This document shows, piece by piece, positions 1 to 11,433 of a stretch of 64,000 nucleotides of DNA. The notes below the pieces were generated by a model, which had not been told where the DNA came from, did no database searches, and was given only the letters and a program-made list of their open reading frames with translations. The stretch comes from Armigeres subalbatus. Lineage: Eukaryota; Arthropoda; Insecta; Diptera; Culicidae. The number at the start of each line of letters is the position of its first letter. Position 1 is the stretch's first letter. A program made the position numbers and the translations under genes. The stretch lies in contig NC_085140.1 of assembly GCF_024139115.2 (NCBI RefSeq), forward strand, positions 297,753,293 to 297,817,292. Reading direction: 5' to 3'.

Positions 1-1480
1 ATGAAACAGAAATTTCTGTATATCTCGAGAACTAAGCAGAGAATAAATAAACTTTAGGCGGAACGAAGCTCGTCAGGTCTGCTAGTTTAGAATATAAGTC
101 ATCATTAATAGTGATGTTTCCAGTAAAGAATTAAGTAGCAAATTAAATAGCTTGTATATACTGTAATTGTATACATTGTAGATAAACAACCAAGTTATAC
201 TTTTGATTGATTATGCTTTGAATATGCTTCGAAGAAATAACACCTACAGGAATACTCCCAACAATTCTTATCAATTTGCACTCGTTGAATGAATCCGCAA
301 ATAATTCCTATCCAGGAGAAACCAATATAAAATGAAGTATAAAAATTCCTCTGTAATGTAATCCGACTTGATTAATTCATCTAGCGATAATAGCATGCCT
401 TTCGCGTGCATATGATTACAGGCATATAAAATATAAGCAAGATAAAAAGATAATTGATAGATTTTATTACTAATACTATTCGAGTTGAGTCGATTAACAA
501 TTCATAGTGATCTTCATACATATACTTTCGGTGCACGCGTCCGTACGAGAAAAGCAAAAGACCCCCAGCACCCAACCAGAAACGACGGTAATGACGATCG
601 ATCTAGGATGCGTACAACGGAAAATGCCATCCAGAAGCGCGCTTTTCCCACAAGTGCAGTGTAAATAGTTGTATGCAAACATTCAACATAATGGCAGCTC
701 TTGCCATCGGAAGCCTCTCGAATGAACAACGATGATTTACAGCGCGTTTTTCTTCCGCGAACGGGAGAACCTATTTGCTCGATGCAGCAGCTGAGAAATA
801 ACGTCTCGACACTAACAAATGGCGAAGCATTCAATGATTGCATATCTTGGCACAACCCGGGTGGGATATTAGTTTCCAATTACCGAGCCAATGGATTTTT
901 TTTCTAAAAAGTATTGGGGGTGGAAACAGTACTATTTGTCCTAAATTGGATCATTGTTTGTTCATAAGTTTAATTAAGATGATTTTATACTATGATGTAG
1001 ACATTTTCGAAGAGCATATTAACGGCTTATTCTATTTGTTAATATCAAACTTAATACATTCATTCATTTTAAGATGTAGATGTTTTGTGTTTGATCAGTG
1101 CTATTATCTTCATTTGTTAGTGTACTGCTAGTGTATTATTATATGTTTTTATTCATATCGCTTTTACCTACTTATTGCTTATTATTTTGGTATTTTTCTC
1201 ATGATTCAATTTTGTTCAGTATAAATGGTTTTCAAAAATCAACTCATTTCTATTCACATCAAATTCGATTTTAAAAAATACAAATATATATTTCACTGAA
1301 GATTTAGTAAAGTTGATTGCTAGAACCCCCTCAAGATTAGACTCCTTTTAAAATAGTGCTCAAAAGCTTTTCAGATATAACTTTCCAAAACAGGGAATAT
1401 ATTTTGATCGCATTTTTGCTGAAAATCCTAAATGCAATTGCAAACAGTTCAACAAAACGTGCATTTGGTGTTATTTAAGT
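1..1480. other. AT-rich intergenic sequence, nothing recognised
   Basis: No conserved coding sequence was found on either strand. The longest ORF (121 codons, minus, 514-879) has no recognisable domain and mixed composition. Repeat identity is unknown. Confidence 0.5.
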
Positions 1481-1553
1481 GGTCTTGTTGTGTAGGGGTT
1501 ATCACGCCGATCTAGAGAGTAGGAGGTTGAGGGTTTGAGTCCCACCAAGACAA
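1481..1553 (+). pseudogene. tRNA-like cloverleaf (tRNA pseudogene or SINE head)
   Basis: 73 nt fold to a near-complete cloverleaf. The acceptor GGTCTTG pairs with CAAGACA with one end mismatch. The D stem is GTG/CAC around TAGGGGTTAT. The anticodon stem CCGAT/GTAGG has one mismatch and a 7-nt loop CTAGAGA (anticodon position AGA). The T arm GAGGG/CCCAC encloses TTTGAGT with one mismatch. The B box is GGTTTGAGTCC. AGA would be serine, but the long variable arm of tRNA-Ser is absent and three stems carry mismatches. A pseudogene or tRNA-derived SINE head is therefore likelier than a working tRNA. Confidence 0.45.
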
Positions 1554-1684
1554 ATAGATTTTCTTCTACTATATTTACAAGGAAAAATGTTATGATGAAA
1601 AAGGAATTCTTTGAAAATCAAAACTCAATCTTTTGGATGACATAGTTTTTTGTACAATTTGCATGGAATTCTTAATATGTAGTC

Positions 1685-1785
1685 GATTGGTATGTAACAC
1701 TATGGGTCTCAGAGCCTTCTATCAAAAGTTTTATTTTGGAGTAATCATATAGCCTTTATGTATACGAGAAAAGCAAAAACAAAAA
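1685..1785. repeat. Fragment of the GTACGAGAAAGGC-ended repeat family
   Basis: Matches the right end of the element at 56390-57056: both contain ACACTATGGGTCTC, GAGCCTTCTAT and a terminal TACGAGAAA-GCAAAA stretch. Only the right ~100 bp is present. Confidence 0.5.
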
Positions 1786-1821
1786 AAAAGATTGAAAATA
1801 AATAAAAATTAATTTATTAAT

Positions 1822-2855
1822 GCCTCTTCTTAGTTGTGCGGTATGATGCGCGGCTACAAAGCAAGACCATACTGAGCGTGGCTGGGTTCGATCTAGAAAA
1901 TTTTCGGGTTGGAAATTTTCTCGACTTCCCTGGACATAAAAGTATCATTGTGTTAGCCTCATGATCAGTGACTGGAAATGTAATTTAGATGTCATGGGAC
2001 TAACTTGTTAATAACTATTGTCACAAGTTACTTACAATTGTGTTTATTACAAAAACATGTAGCCTTTGTCTTTCTATAACTTTTTCTAATAAGTCATTGA
2101 TCTAAATTTGGAATTGCAACTTATTGGAGAGCTGAATAAGTATCAAATTACATGTGTCGAGATGCCGAGACATTTTTTAATTTTCACTCTTATGCCGCAC
2201 ACACACTTTGTATCTAGAACAGAGTGTAAAATAACCGAAATGTTTCGGTGAAGTTCACCTTTCTTCAGGCACATTCATAGTCGACTCTGGACTGTCAATA
2301 TTCGGTTGAATATTAGTCATTGATGCACATTCTACAAATCGATAAATTATCTGAAATCTGTACACGTTTTAAACGAGTTAAGTAATTTATCACATAGAAC
2401 TGAATCCGGTTTGCATCCGCGAGGCATTTTCAACGGTAATCATCAATATAAATAATGTTAATTCTATTTTTTCTGCACATAGTAAGCACACTCAGTGACA
2501 GTCGAATGAATGAGTTTGTGGAACAGTCGTCTGATTTTGTCATTCTATGTTTTGAATAATCATGCGATGTTTGTCAAAATTCGGACTGAAGTTGCTTCAT
2601 GAAGATGAATATTTTAAGCTCTGAATCTTGAACAATGATCTTTATGAGAAAGTTCTAGGGTTGTTTAAGCATAACATGTTAATCGAAAAAACTAAATTGT
2701 ATATAGATTACTTTTGGAAAAAAAATGTTTTTAGCAAACTAGTAATAGCAATCCCATGACAATTTCCATCACTGCTTATGATATACAAATGCAAAAATGG
2801 TAACTTGGCTATGAATCTTGCGGTTAATAACTGTGGAAGAGCTTAAAGATTCCAC
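1822..2855 (+). mobile_element. Feilai-like SINE, interrupted copy
   Basis: The left part (1822-1965) carries the tRNA-like head and the stretch CTCGACTTCCCTGG-CATAAAAGTATCAT. The right part resumes at 2783 with ATACAAATGCAAAAATGG and GTTAATAACTGTGGAAG. The two halves match the uninterrupted copies at 16573 and 46981 and are separated by an 809-bp insertion at 1966-2774. The copy is diverged: part of the B-box region is lost and there is no AAG tail. Confidence 0.75.
1966..2774. mobile_element. hAT-type non-autonomous element inside the SINE
   Basis: Inverted ends begin CAGTGA-TGGAAAT on both sides (CAGTGACTGGAAATG at 1966; its complement ends at 2774) and share GTCATGGGA just inside. The flanks are CTCATGAT (1958-1965) and CTTATGAT (2775-2782), an 8-bp duplication with one change. 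An 8-bp TSD with CAGTG ends is characteristic of hAT elements. No transposase ORF was seen. Confidence 0.75.
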
Positions 2856-2859
2856 CACA

Positions 2860-5002
2860 CACAGGCGAGGCACTATTCTAACTCTCGCACGCACGCACTT
2901 AGACACTATTGCTATTCTGCCTTTCTACTTTTGAGGGAAATGGGGAAAGAAAATCTAATTAGGATAAATCAAAAGGTTTTCACAGTTTCTTTAGGTTCAC
3001 ACCTGAACTTCACTACCACGGCGCGGGACTGAATTTGGACCGCTCTCGCCTCTTCCACAGACCAGATCGAAGTGAAAGAGTCAAGTTATAAGATCCTCAG
3101 ATCAAGGCGCGAGATTTCAGATCTTCGTCACCGGAAATTACGCAAAATCAACGAAGTTGATTAATTTTGCGAAATATCAGAAATCGTTATTCCGAGCACA
3201 CACCCTTTTACCATTCGGAAGACCCTTTCGTCCCCCTACCATTTGGAGCCAAATCTTCTATCTCGCTTCGCAACCCGAATATTATCAAAGGAGCTGGGGT
3301 CAACGATACTTGAACCCAGGTCGATGCCCGGACTCGCACATGGTCTTTTGGCTAACGACTTTGCATTTGGCGCCAGCATCAACTCGTGAACTCATTTATC
3401 TCATTTATCTTAATCATGAATTTGTAACCTAGCACACTCCACATGAGTGGATGAACAGACGTGAACGAATTCAAAAATTACCCTCAATTTGAGTGGCCTC
3501 TAAACATGGGGTATAGTTCAATCCGACTTAATCTATTTGTACAACTTTGAATAATTAATAATTGAAATATTCGTGGTACTGCCACAAAGTTCCACTGGGA
3601 TTTCACTTGTTTTATATTGTATATAATTGAATCCCCGCGCTTTTTGAAATTTCATTAATAAATGTCCACTGCCAGTGGGCTCTTTGTGTGAACTCTTTGG
3701 TGTGTTGGTGTAAAAATAAGAAAAAAAAATAAATCATTCAGTAATTACTTTCATTACAGAAGTTTTCCCGAAAACTTAATTCAATTCGTGGAGACAATCT
3801 CAAGTATCTCCACTGCATGCCTCTGGATGTGATATGCAAATTTGCAGCTAAAAATAGCGTAATCTGAGAAAGTGCACAGTCGGATATCTGTCTGTCAGCC
3901 ACATATGGATTACATTTCCAATTATACTGAAACACTATACAAATATATTTTCCATCAGATATAGACCATGCTGTTCTGCCCATTCCTCAGAAAAAAGCCA
4001 AATTGATATCATCATGAGCATCCCCTAGTTTGAACCACCCACTCCACCTTCTCGTGCATTTTAGGCTGTTCCAATAAAACCTAATGATGGAAAAGTGACA
4101 GTGATCAATCATATTATCTGAAGATAGTTTCATTAGACGAAATATATTCTGAAAATATAAGTTTTTTGGAAATGTTTGGCATTTGATGAAACACAATTAT
4201 TCTCGTCAGGCAGGCTACACCCCCCCCACTCGTGCACACCCCTTAGAAATGGTAATTCTAGGCTTAATTTCAGTATTGTCAATTATCGATTAAGCACAAC
4301 TGCTTTAGTTGCACAAAAGGCAAAATAATACTGCTAGGTATCTCTAATTTTCGAACCTGTGTCGGGAATGGAAACCCTAACAGGAGTATCTGCATTATAT
4401 AATTAATCTTTATAATGGAACTAATGTATCAAAGGACAAGAAAACTAAAATATAAAAGACCTTTTTGGACGGTTTAGTTCCAACCTACAGACAAATCATG
4501 AGAGCAATGACCCAATCGCACTCCAGACCCATTGTCGCTCCCGTAGATAGTGAAAAAATTAAATAAAATTGCAAAACCGTCAGAAAATTCTTCATTGACA
4601 AAAAAATTACGGTAAATTAGTCAAATTGCATCAATTCACAACACGTATGTGCCGTATCCCACAAAAGCCTTTGCATCATGCCTTCTCTATCATCATTTTT
4701 GGAACATCCTAATACATACGTTTTTGACTGCGGACGAACATAATACCGAAAATCACTTCTCCATGGGAGACATTCAATCGAAAAGGACAGCTTCCTCTAT
4801 TATCGAGTGTCGAATTGTTTTCGACGAGGATATCAGTTCACATGAAAAAAATACATACTGCAGGAATCGTTGCTATCGTTGAGAACGGAGGGCGGATATC
4901 TCATTTTTACCATCCTAATGCTGCAAATCTTGATAATAATGATAATAAAAATGTTTGCAATTCAATTCAATGGAGAAATAACTAAAATGATTTTTTTTAA
5001 AT
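2860..5002. other. Intergenic, no recognised gene
   Basis: AT-rich sequence with scattered short ORFs lacking domains. There is a C8 run at 4214-4221 and no identifiable SINE or TIR pair. A 91-codon ORF at 3157-3432 (+) has no recognisable family. Confidence 0.5.
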
Positions 5003-5010
5003 ACCTACAT

Positions 5011-7793
5011 CAGGCGTGGCCAACCTTTTCAAGCCACGGACCAATTTTCAAATTGGCCACTTGCTGGCGGGCCAGGAAATATTCGGAACATATTTTTTAA
5101 ACATTTTCAAAATAACCAAAGTAAAATACATTTTTTCATAATGGGATTTAGTTTTACAGAATGGCTCATTTTTAAAGGAAAAACTAAACACAATATAATT
5201 GCGTTTAAGCAATATTTATTGTGTGTGCTTATTTTCTTTTTCTTTTTAAGTAACAGGACATGGAATTTTTGACTTCTTTCCAAAACTCGACGCATATTGA
5301 CTTCACAATCGGTGATCGAATTTGGCAGATAATGAAGATCAGCAACTACTTTTTACTGCTCTTATTCTTGATAAGCGCTGTTCACACAGATGTACTTCTG
5401 GAGAGAGAAAATAACTTACAAGAGAACTGTCTTTATGAAATTTAAATTTGAGCTCGTTGTTGCATTCGAGGTCAATTATCTCCATTTGAAACATTTCAGG
5501 TGCATTTGCAAAAGGAAAAGGTATTGAGGAACGGTGTTCTCAAACATTAACGAAGAGGCTTGAAAGTAATGTCGAAAGGCTTCGAGTTTACTAGCATGTT
5601 CAACATATTTGCAGAAACTGTTATCTAACGCAGAGGTTCCCAAACTGTGGGTCGCGACCCCCAGGGGGGTCGTGGACTGTTCAGTGGTGGATCGCGAAAG
5701 ACAAATCTTAATTCATGACTTTGTTACTATTTTGTCCCACAAATCTATTCCGAATTTTGAATTAGGATCTAACTAATGATTGGATGATTAAAAAGAACAA
5801 CAAACCTGACGAGGTCAACGGCTTTTTTTTTGTTATACGATATTTGGGCAAGTAGAAAGAAGTCCTATACAATCCAAATGTAAGCCCCGAACCCAATCCA
5901 AAACCAATCCTAATTCAATTCGAATCCTATCTAAATCCAATCCAAATCTATTTAAAATCCAATCTAGTCATGAACTATATTTATAATTTAAAAATCACTT
6001 TAATAAAGAAATAAAAAAAATCAAATCCAATCCAAATCTATTTCAAATCCAATCCTAATCAAATCGAAATCCAATTCAAATCCTAATCTTAATAAATTGT
6101 GGATTGGATGTTAACGAATTTTCGACAAATACAATGATGGAATATAAAGCAATTTATTATAATTTGTCCAATCGAACTCGAACTCATTTTTATCTAATTT
6201 CACAAAATTAATGCATTTACATTTACATGTACTATAAAGGCCAAGTCATTCAGGATCATGCAGCTTGGGCATTGGTTTAGCTTTGTCTTAAAATAATGTG
6301 TTGTGCAGTACTGGAATAAGTCATGATCGTCATAAGACAGAGAGCAAAGCGCCTTTTTCTATTTCAGGCAACCAAATGAAATAATCGTGGGTTCTTTGAT
6401 CAATTTCGCATGAAAGGCAGTCATGAAAGAATGTTGTGCTTTATTTTAAAATTTAAATTTCTAAGTTCTTTTAATAGAAATATGGAAAGAATAGTTATTT
6501 GTCGATAAATTAATCATATTTCTTTAATTCGCCGGGTTGAAAGTGGTAATAAACACAAAAATAAAGCAGATATTGCACACTTTAATGCCCTGTCACGGGA
6601 CAAATATTGTTTGAGATTTTTGTATCATGCCATTCATCCTTCGCGTTTCTATAGATATTGAAAGGGGCAGATATGTAAACATCGCGTGACATCTCTCATT
6701 GAAAATGAAAAATTCCAGTGCTGCTTGTGTAAAAATAATGTGATTTTCTTCGCTCTTAAGCAAGGTATCATGGTTTAACCAACGAACTAAAACAACGAAT
6801 CTCCGTATTCTGCTTCCATTTCCGTCCACATAATTCTGAATTAGTGGTGGTTGAGTTTCTTCGCGTAGGTAAAGTTGATTTTCTTAATAACGAGCGACGC
6901 TACATCACAATTATTTATCGTTTTTGTACATAGATCCTTTTTGATGAAAAATGCAAAATTGATTAACAAATTTTTATTAACAAGATTGATTAACAATTCA
7001 TAAAAAAAAACAATAAACAAATTGCTTTAATTTCCAAGTGTCACAACGCCAGTGTTCTTCCCTATCATTGCCGGAGTTCCATCAGTTGTTAGGCCTTCAG
7101 TTTTCAAAGATGAATTCAAGCTCCTTCATACAGGTCTTAACAGCTTTCCCCAGGTCGATACTGGTAGTCCTTTCCTTCATTGGGATCAAGACTGCTAATT
7201 CCTTTGTAATAAATATGAAGATGATCACAAATTCCCCTTATTAAGACAGCTATATGTACCTTGTTTTTTACATTAAGTATTTTCATCGATTGCGAGCAGG
7301 TACAATCAGAAGCAGGTGGCTTTTTCACGCAACGTAGTTTTCAAATCTTCTGTGAGAACTGTAACTCTTCATCGTGCCTTACGACAAACTAATGCTACTG
7401 AAGCCGACAGCCGATTTCCTAACAAGCTCTTCGTCCTGGAAAGGTTTCATCCGTAATGCCAAATTGTATTAACAGCAAAACTAGCCTGTGCTGCATTGTT
7501 CGACTCCGTTCTTGCACAGATTTTATCTTTTAATCAGTAATAACTTACAGTATTTATTAATAAATAGACACCATAGAGTTAAAAATCATGGCTACTATAC
7601 AAAACAGCTTCTACAAGCTGATTGACAGAAACTACGGTCACGGAACACTACCTACATCTGTTTAAGAAATAAGCACTCACATTAATAAATAATGAGAAGA
7701 AGCTTTCGGGCTGGCTATGAAGTATTTTTTATCAAACGCCGCGGGCCACAAAAAATGGAGCCACGGGCCGCATCCGGTCCGCGGGCTGCCCTG
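5011..7793 (-). mobile_element. Degenerate hAT transposon with perfect 8-bp TSD
   Basis: The element starts CAGGCGTGGCC at 5011 and ends GGGCTGCCCTG at 7793 (complement CAGGGCAGCCC). Both subterminal regions carry GGGCC-rich, rank-and-file hAT-style sequence (GCGGGCC, CCGCGGGC). It is flanked on both sides by ACCTACAT (5003-5010 and 7794-7801), a perfect 8-bp TSD. On the minus strand at 7091-7038, LTTDGTPAMIGKNTGVVT matches the TDG.P.M.G...G motif of ZBED/SCAND3-like hAT transposases. The upstream frame (about 7290-7190) contains RGICDHLHI, consistent with the same family. Stops and frameshifts break the frame, so it is inactive. A further hAT-like end (CAGAGGTTCCCAAACTG) sits inside at about 5631. 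Confidence 0.78.
7038..7328 (-). pseudogene. hAT transposase fragment
   Basis: Minus-strand frames carry TDGTPAMIGKNTG (7091-7038) and, in another frame nearer 7230, RGICDHLHI. Both align in order with the conserved core of hAT transposases that resemble ZBED5/SCAND3, which include a catalytic Asp in this neighbourhood. The frames are broken. It lies within the TIR/TSD-bounded element 5011-7793. Confidence 0.6.
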
Positions 7794-8146
7794 ACCTACA
7801 TGGATAAAATGACAGACCCTCTTCCTTGCATAAGCCCTTATGTAACTATTAGTGTACGGAGTGTACTGCTGCGAAAAATGTGACTGACAGCTACTGTTCG
7901 AGTGTGAACTGGTGCTTTTAACCAACTAAGCTACGAAGGACATCCGTCGGCCTTCCCAGCTAAGCGGCTACTGAATAAGCCCAAGATTTCCAAATCGGAC
8001 GCATAGTCGAACACTCACAATTCATCACCTTCTCGCACATCTTAGCATACGTTCTTGATCGACATGTTCACAAGCATAATTTTTAAATCATTCCTGGCAC
8101 ACACGGGAGCTAAGAGATCAAAAATCTTCAAAAAGAGCTGTCTTTA

Positions 8147-9082
8147 CACGGAAGCTTGAAGATACCCATTAAAAGTCTTTAATTTACCCGTTTTTTGGAA
8201 TTGTTTTGAGATGTCAAAATATGGGTATTTTTTCGAAAACACAAAAAGGGTATTTTTCTCCCATTAACGAGATCGATTATTAGTACTGAAAATGGGTAAA
8301 TTGTACGCACAGAAAAACTTGAAACGCGAAATCGCCATCTTAACTATTCCATTCAGAAAGTAGTAAAATTAAAAAAAAATGTATATATCCGGCATTTTTT
8401 ATTTTCCTTGTGTTCTTGGATCATGATAATAGTGTTTCATATTCACACAAGATACAAAGGTAAGTAAAACAAGGCACTCTTTCAGTTCTGGTTGGCTGTG
8501 ACCTGTTGTGACCGTACTTTTCAGATCACACAACGCAGTGCCTCCCGCTGCTGCTGTTCCTCCATCACAAGACCCATTGGATGAGGAAGGCACAACATAA
8601 TGGGAAGCGGGTGCTTAATGGATAAAGCCGGTGCATGCCACTTTGAGCGGTTCAGATAGGATTTCACACGAGGACTTTCGTTTCCAGGCGATCCGCCACA
8701 TCCCGGGATACCAAAACCAAACTGTGCCAAGTAATTTGTAATCAGGTGCTCCGTAGGCTCGCCGTATAGGTTAACTGTTTGTTTGACATGTAATTATGTT
8801 TTGTGTTGATAGAAATAAATAAAATGTTGTTCATTATTTGAGAAACTTAATTCGGGTTTGTTTTAAATTATTTTAGATTTTCACATCCTAACCTCAATTT
8901 TTCGTTTATATAAATGTGGGTTTTTTACCCATTTTCTACAAAAATACCTAGGGTTAAAAATACCCATTTATTGAAGTTTGCTGGGAGTACTCATTAATGA
9001 GTAAACGCGATATACTCATTAAATGAGTTATGCCGCTTTTCTTCATAATGGGTACTAGAATACCCATTAATGGGCTTCCGTG
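8147..9082. mobile_element. TA-flanked MITE, CACGGAAGC ends
   Basis: Inverted ends CACGGAAGC (8147) and GCTTCCGTG (9082) flanked by TA on both sides. The interior repeats words such as ATACCCATTAA and ACTCATTAATGAG in both orientations near the ends. TIR plus TA suggests a Tc1/mariner-type non-autonomous element of about 936 bp. The middle (8400-8730) has a Ser/Gly/Gln-rich ORF on the minus strand of unknown origin. Confidence 0.65.
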
Positions 9083-9509
9083 TAGGTAATAATGCTTATA
9101 CTCGGTCGATACTGGAGTAAAGGGTGCGTAACGATTTTTTGCAGTGAATTTTAAATAATTTTTTTTTACATAGGTATATGAAGGCAGAACAAGGTTCAGA
9201 TATATCTGTCAGCTCTGGATATTTTTGCAGTAAATTTCAAATAGATTTTTTATGGTGTGATACAATATTCAGATATATCTAGCAAGATTGGATATTTGCA
9301 AGACTGATTTTTTCTATCCAGACTGGATATTTTCACATAAACTGGTGTAAATTTGCTAAATATTTCAATTCCTGCAAATATTTGTCACGCACTCAGTATT
9401 GCTCCGCCGTTGGTAATTTAAATATGAATCGTCCAGAACAATGACTACCATTTTCGTGATTAATAATGGAGAAATAACAAAACAAGTTGAAAAATATTTT
9501 TTTCAGAAT

Positions 9510-10165
9510 GAACTAGATCCTTGAGCTCAGAACTTGCTATCTACTGCTACGACACTAGCTTTTCTCGTCACTAGAAGCTACCGCGAGAGAGCTTCCCTCA
9601 GACCTTAATATGTTGTCAAGCATGTCCATAACATATTCCAGAAGACCAGAAGACATGGTAATATGGTTTTGGGACATCCTGGATCATCCAAACCGTCCTT
9701 GAGTGCAGAACTTGCGATCTGTAACCACGACCCTGGCTTTTTTCGTCATCCCAAGCTTGGTTATGTATTCAACCATATCCATAACATATTCATGAAGATC
9801 AGGAGACATGGTCAGATGAGTTTGGGATATCCTGGGTCATCGAAACTGTCTTTGGGTTTAGAACTTGTGATCTACAGCCACGAAACTAGCGTTTCCTTCG
9901 CTTCAAGCTTGGATATGTATTCAACCATATCTACAATATGTTTGTGAAGATCAGGAGACATGGTTAGATGGTTTTGGGATACACTGAGTGAATCATACAA
10001 ACTGTCCTTGAGCTCGTTCTCGTCACTGGAAGCTCGGATATGTATTCAAGCATGTCCATAACATATTCCATAAGACCAGGAGACATGTTAAGATGGTTTT
10101 GGGACATCCTGCGTCAACAAAACCGTCATTGAGTCCAGAACTTGCGATATACAGTCACTGCAGCA
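9510..10165. repeat. Diverged tandem array, period about 155 bp
   Basis: Phrases AGAACTTGCGATCT, TATGTATTCAACCATATCC, AGGAGACATGGTTAGATGG and TTTTGGGACATCCTG recur in the same order about four times (for example GAACTTG at 9706 and 9861). One unit near 10000 is shortened. Satellite-like, and not recognised as coding. Confidence 0.7.
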
Positions 10166-10310
10166 TTTAAAAAAATCCATACGTATGACTATAATCACAG
10201 ATAACAGACATGTAGGCTGGTGTCCGATACGTGTGTAAATATCCGCAACCGTTGATTTAAATGTACAGCATATTAAAAACGCAATTGGCAATCGTTTGGA
10301 AATGGCGCTA

Positions 10311-10522
10311 CCCGGTAAAAATCGTTTACTCATTAATGGGTACTTTTTGTCTGCTATCTCGTTCTCTCTGCTGAAAAATTTACCCATTTTGGGAGAATAA
10401 GTGGATTTACTCATTTAAATGAGTAGATCCACTTATTCTCTCAAAATGGGTAAATTTTTCAGCAGAGGGAAAGAGATAGCAAAGAAAAAGTACCCATTAA
10501 TGAGTAAACGTGTTTCTCCGTG
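10311..10522. mobile_element. Fully palindromic MITE
   Basis: Nearly perfect 94-bp arms (10323-10416 and 10417-10510) meet at CATTTAAATG with no spacer. Outer ends are CCCGGTAAAAA-CG on the left and the complement of CACGGAGAAACACG on the right, flanked by TA at 10309-10310 and 10523-10524. The end sequence and CATTAATGGGTA words relate it to the CACGGAAG family at 8147 and 11434. Confidence 0.75.
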
Positions 10523-10610
10523 TACGATCAATGTTTTGTAAGTCGCAGCCCAAATGCGACTGTCAAACGTAATGGCTGCGTTCGACGGTTGCTAATCAGT
10601 AGTAGAGGCT

Positions 10611-11416
10611 AGAGGCCTGAATAAGAGAAACGCGGATAGAAAATATGACTCTGCCAACACTGCATTTAATCTTTTTCATCAAAGAACAACACATGAAAAG
10701 GAAGAAATGGTTTATGTAGATAAAATCTCACAATCCGCTATTTTATGTGTCCACATCACATAACAATAGAATCCAATAAACAACGGAATTTCATTTCATA
10801 ATCTATTAATGACTTGCATATATTATTGCAAACTAATGTAAAATACATTCAATTTTGTTTATTGAAAATTGGCACAAAATCGAATTTGGCCGTTTTCAGT
10901 ATTTGAGCCAACATTTTGGCTGCTTGACAGGTCTCCTGCTCGATTGGCTGCTGTTTTTTGACGGTTCGATTGGCGGCACATAGCTATCCGCGTTTCTCTT
11001 ATTCAGGCCTCTAGTAGAGGCCTGAATAAGAGAAACGCGGATAGAAAATATGACTCTGCCAACACTGCATTTAATCTCTTCATTAAAGAACAACACATGA
11101 AAAGGAAGAAATGGTTTATGTAGATAAAATCTCACAATCCGCTATTTTATGTGTCCACATCACATAACAATAGAATCCAATAAACAACGGAATTTCATTT
11201 CATAATCTATTAATGACTTGCATATATTATTGCAAACTAATGTAAAATACATTCAATTTTGTTTATTGAAAATTGGCACAAAATCGAATTTGGCCGTTTT
11301 CAGTATTTGAGCCAACATTTTGGCTGCTTGACAGGTCTCCTGCTCGATTGGCTGCTGTTTTTTGACGGTTCGATTGGCGGCACATAGCTATCCGCGTTTC
11401 TCTTATTCAGGCCTCT
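10611..11416. mobile_element. Tandem dimer of a ~402-bp TIR element
   Basis: Two nearly identical direct copies, 10611-11012 and 11016-11416, each begin AGAGGCCTGAATAAGAG and end with its complement. The pair is flanked by CTAATCAGTAG (10592-10602 and 11414-11424), as expected for an 8-9 bp TSD. At the left end TAGAGGC is duplicated. Ends starting TAGAG plus an 8-bp TSD fit a hAT-type MITE; MULE is an alternative. Near identity of the two copies suggests a recent duplication. Confidence 0.7.
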
Positions 11417-11433
11417 AATCAGTAGCGTCCGTA

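Noticed and set aside
514..879. Minus-strand ORF of 121 codons
   Set aside because: No recognisable domain, and it overlaps other open frames of similar length in both directions.
1481..1553. Functional tRNA-Ser(AGA)
   Set aside because: Serine tRNAs carry a long variable arm, which is missing; stems contain mismatches.
3157..3432. Plus-strand ORF of 91 codons
   Set aside because: No domain or codon signal recognised; probably chance in repeat-like sequence.
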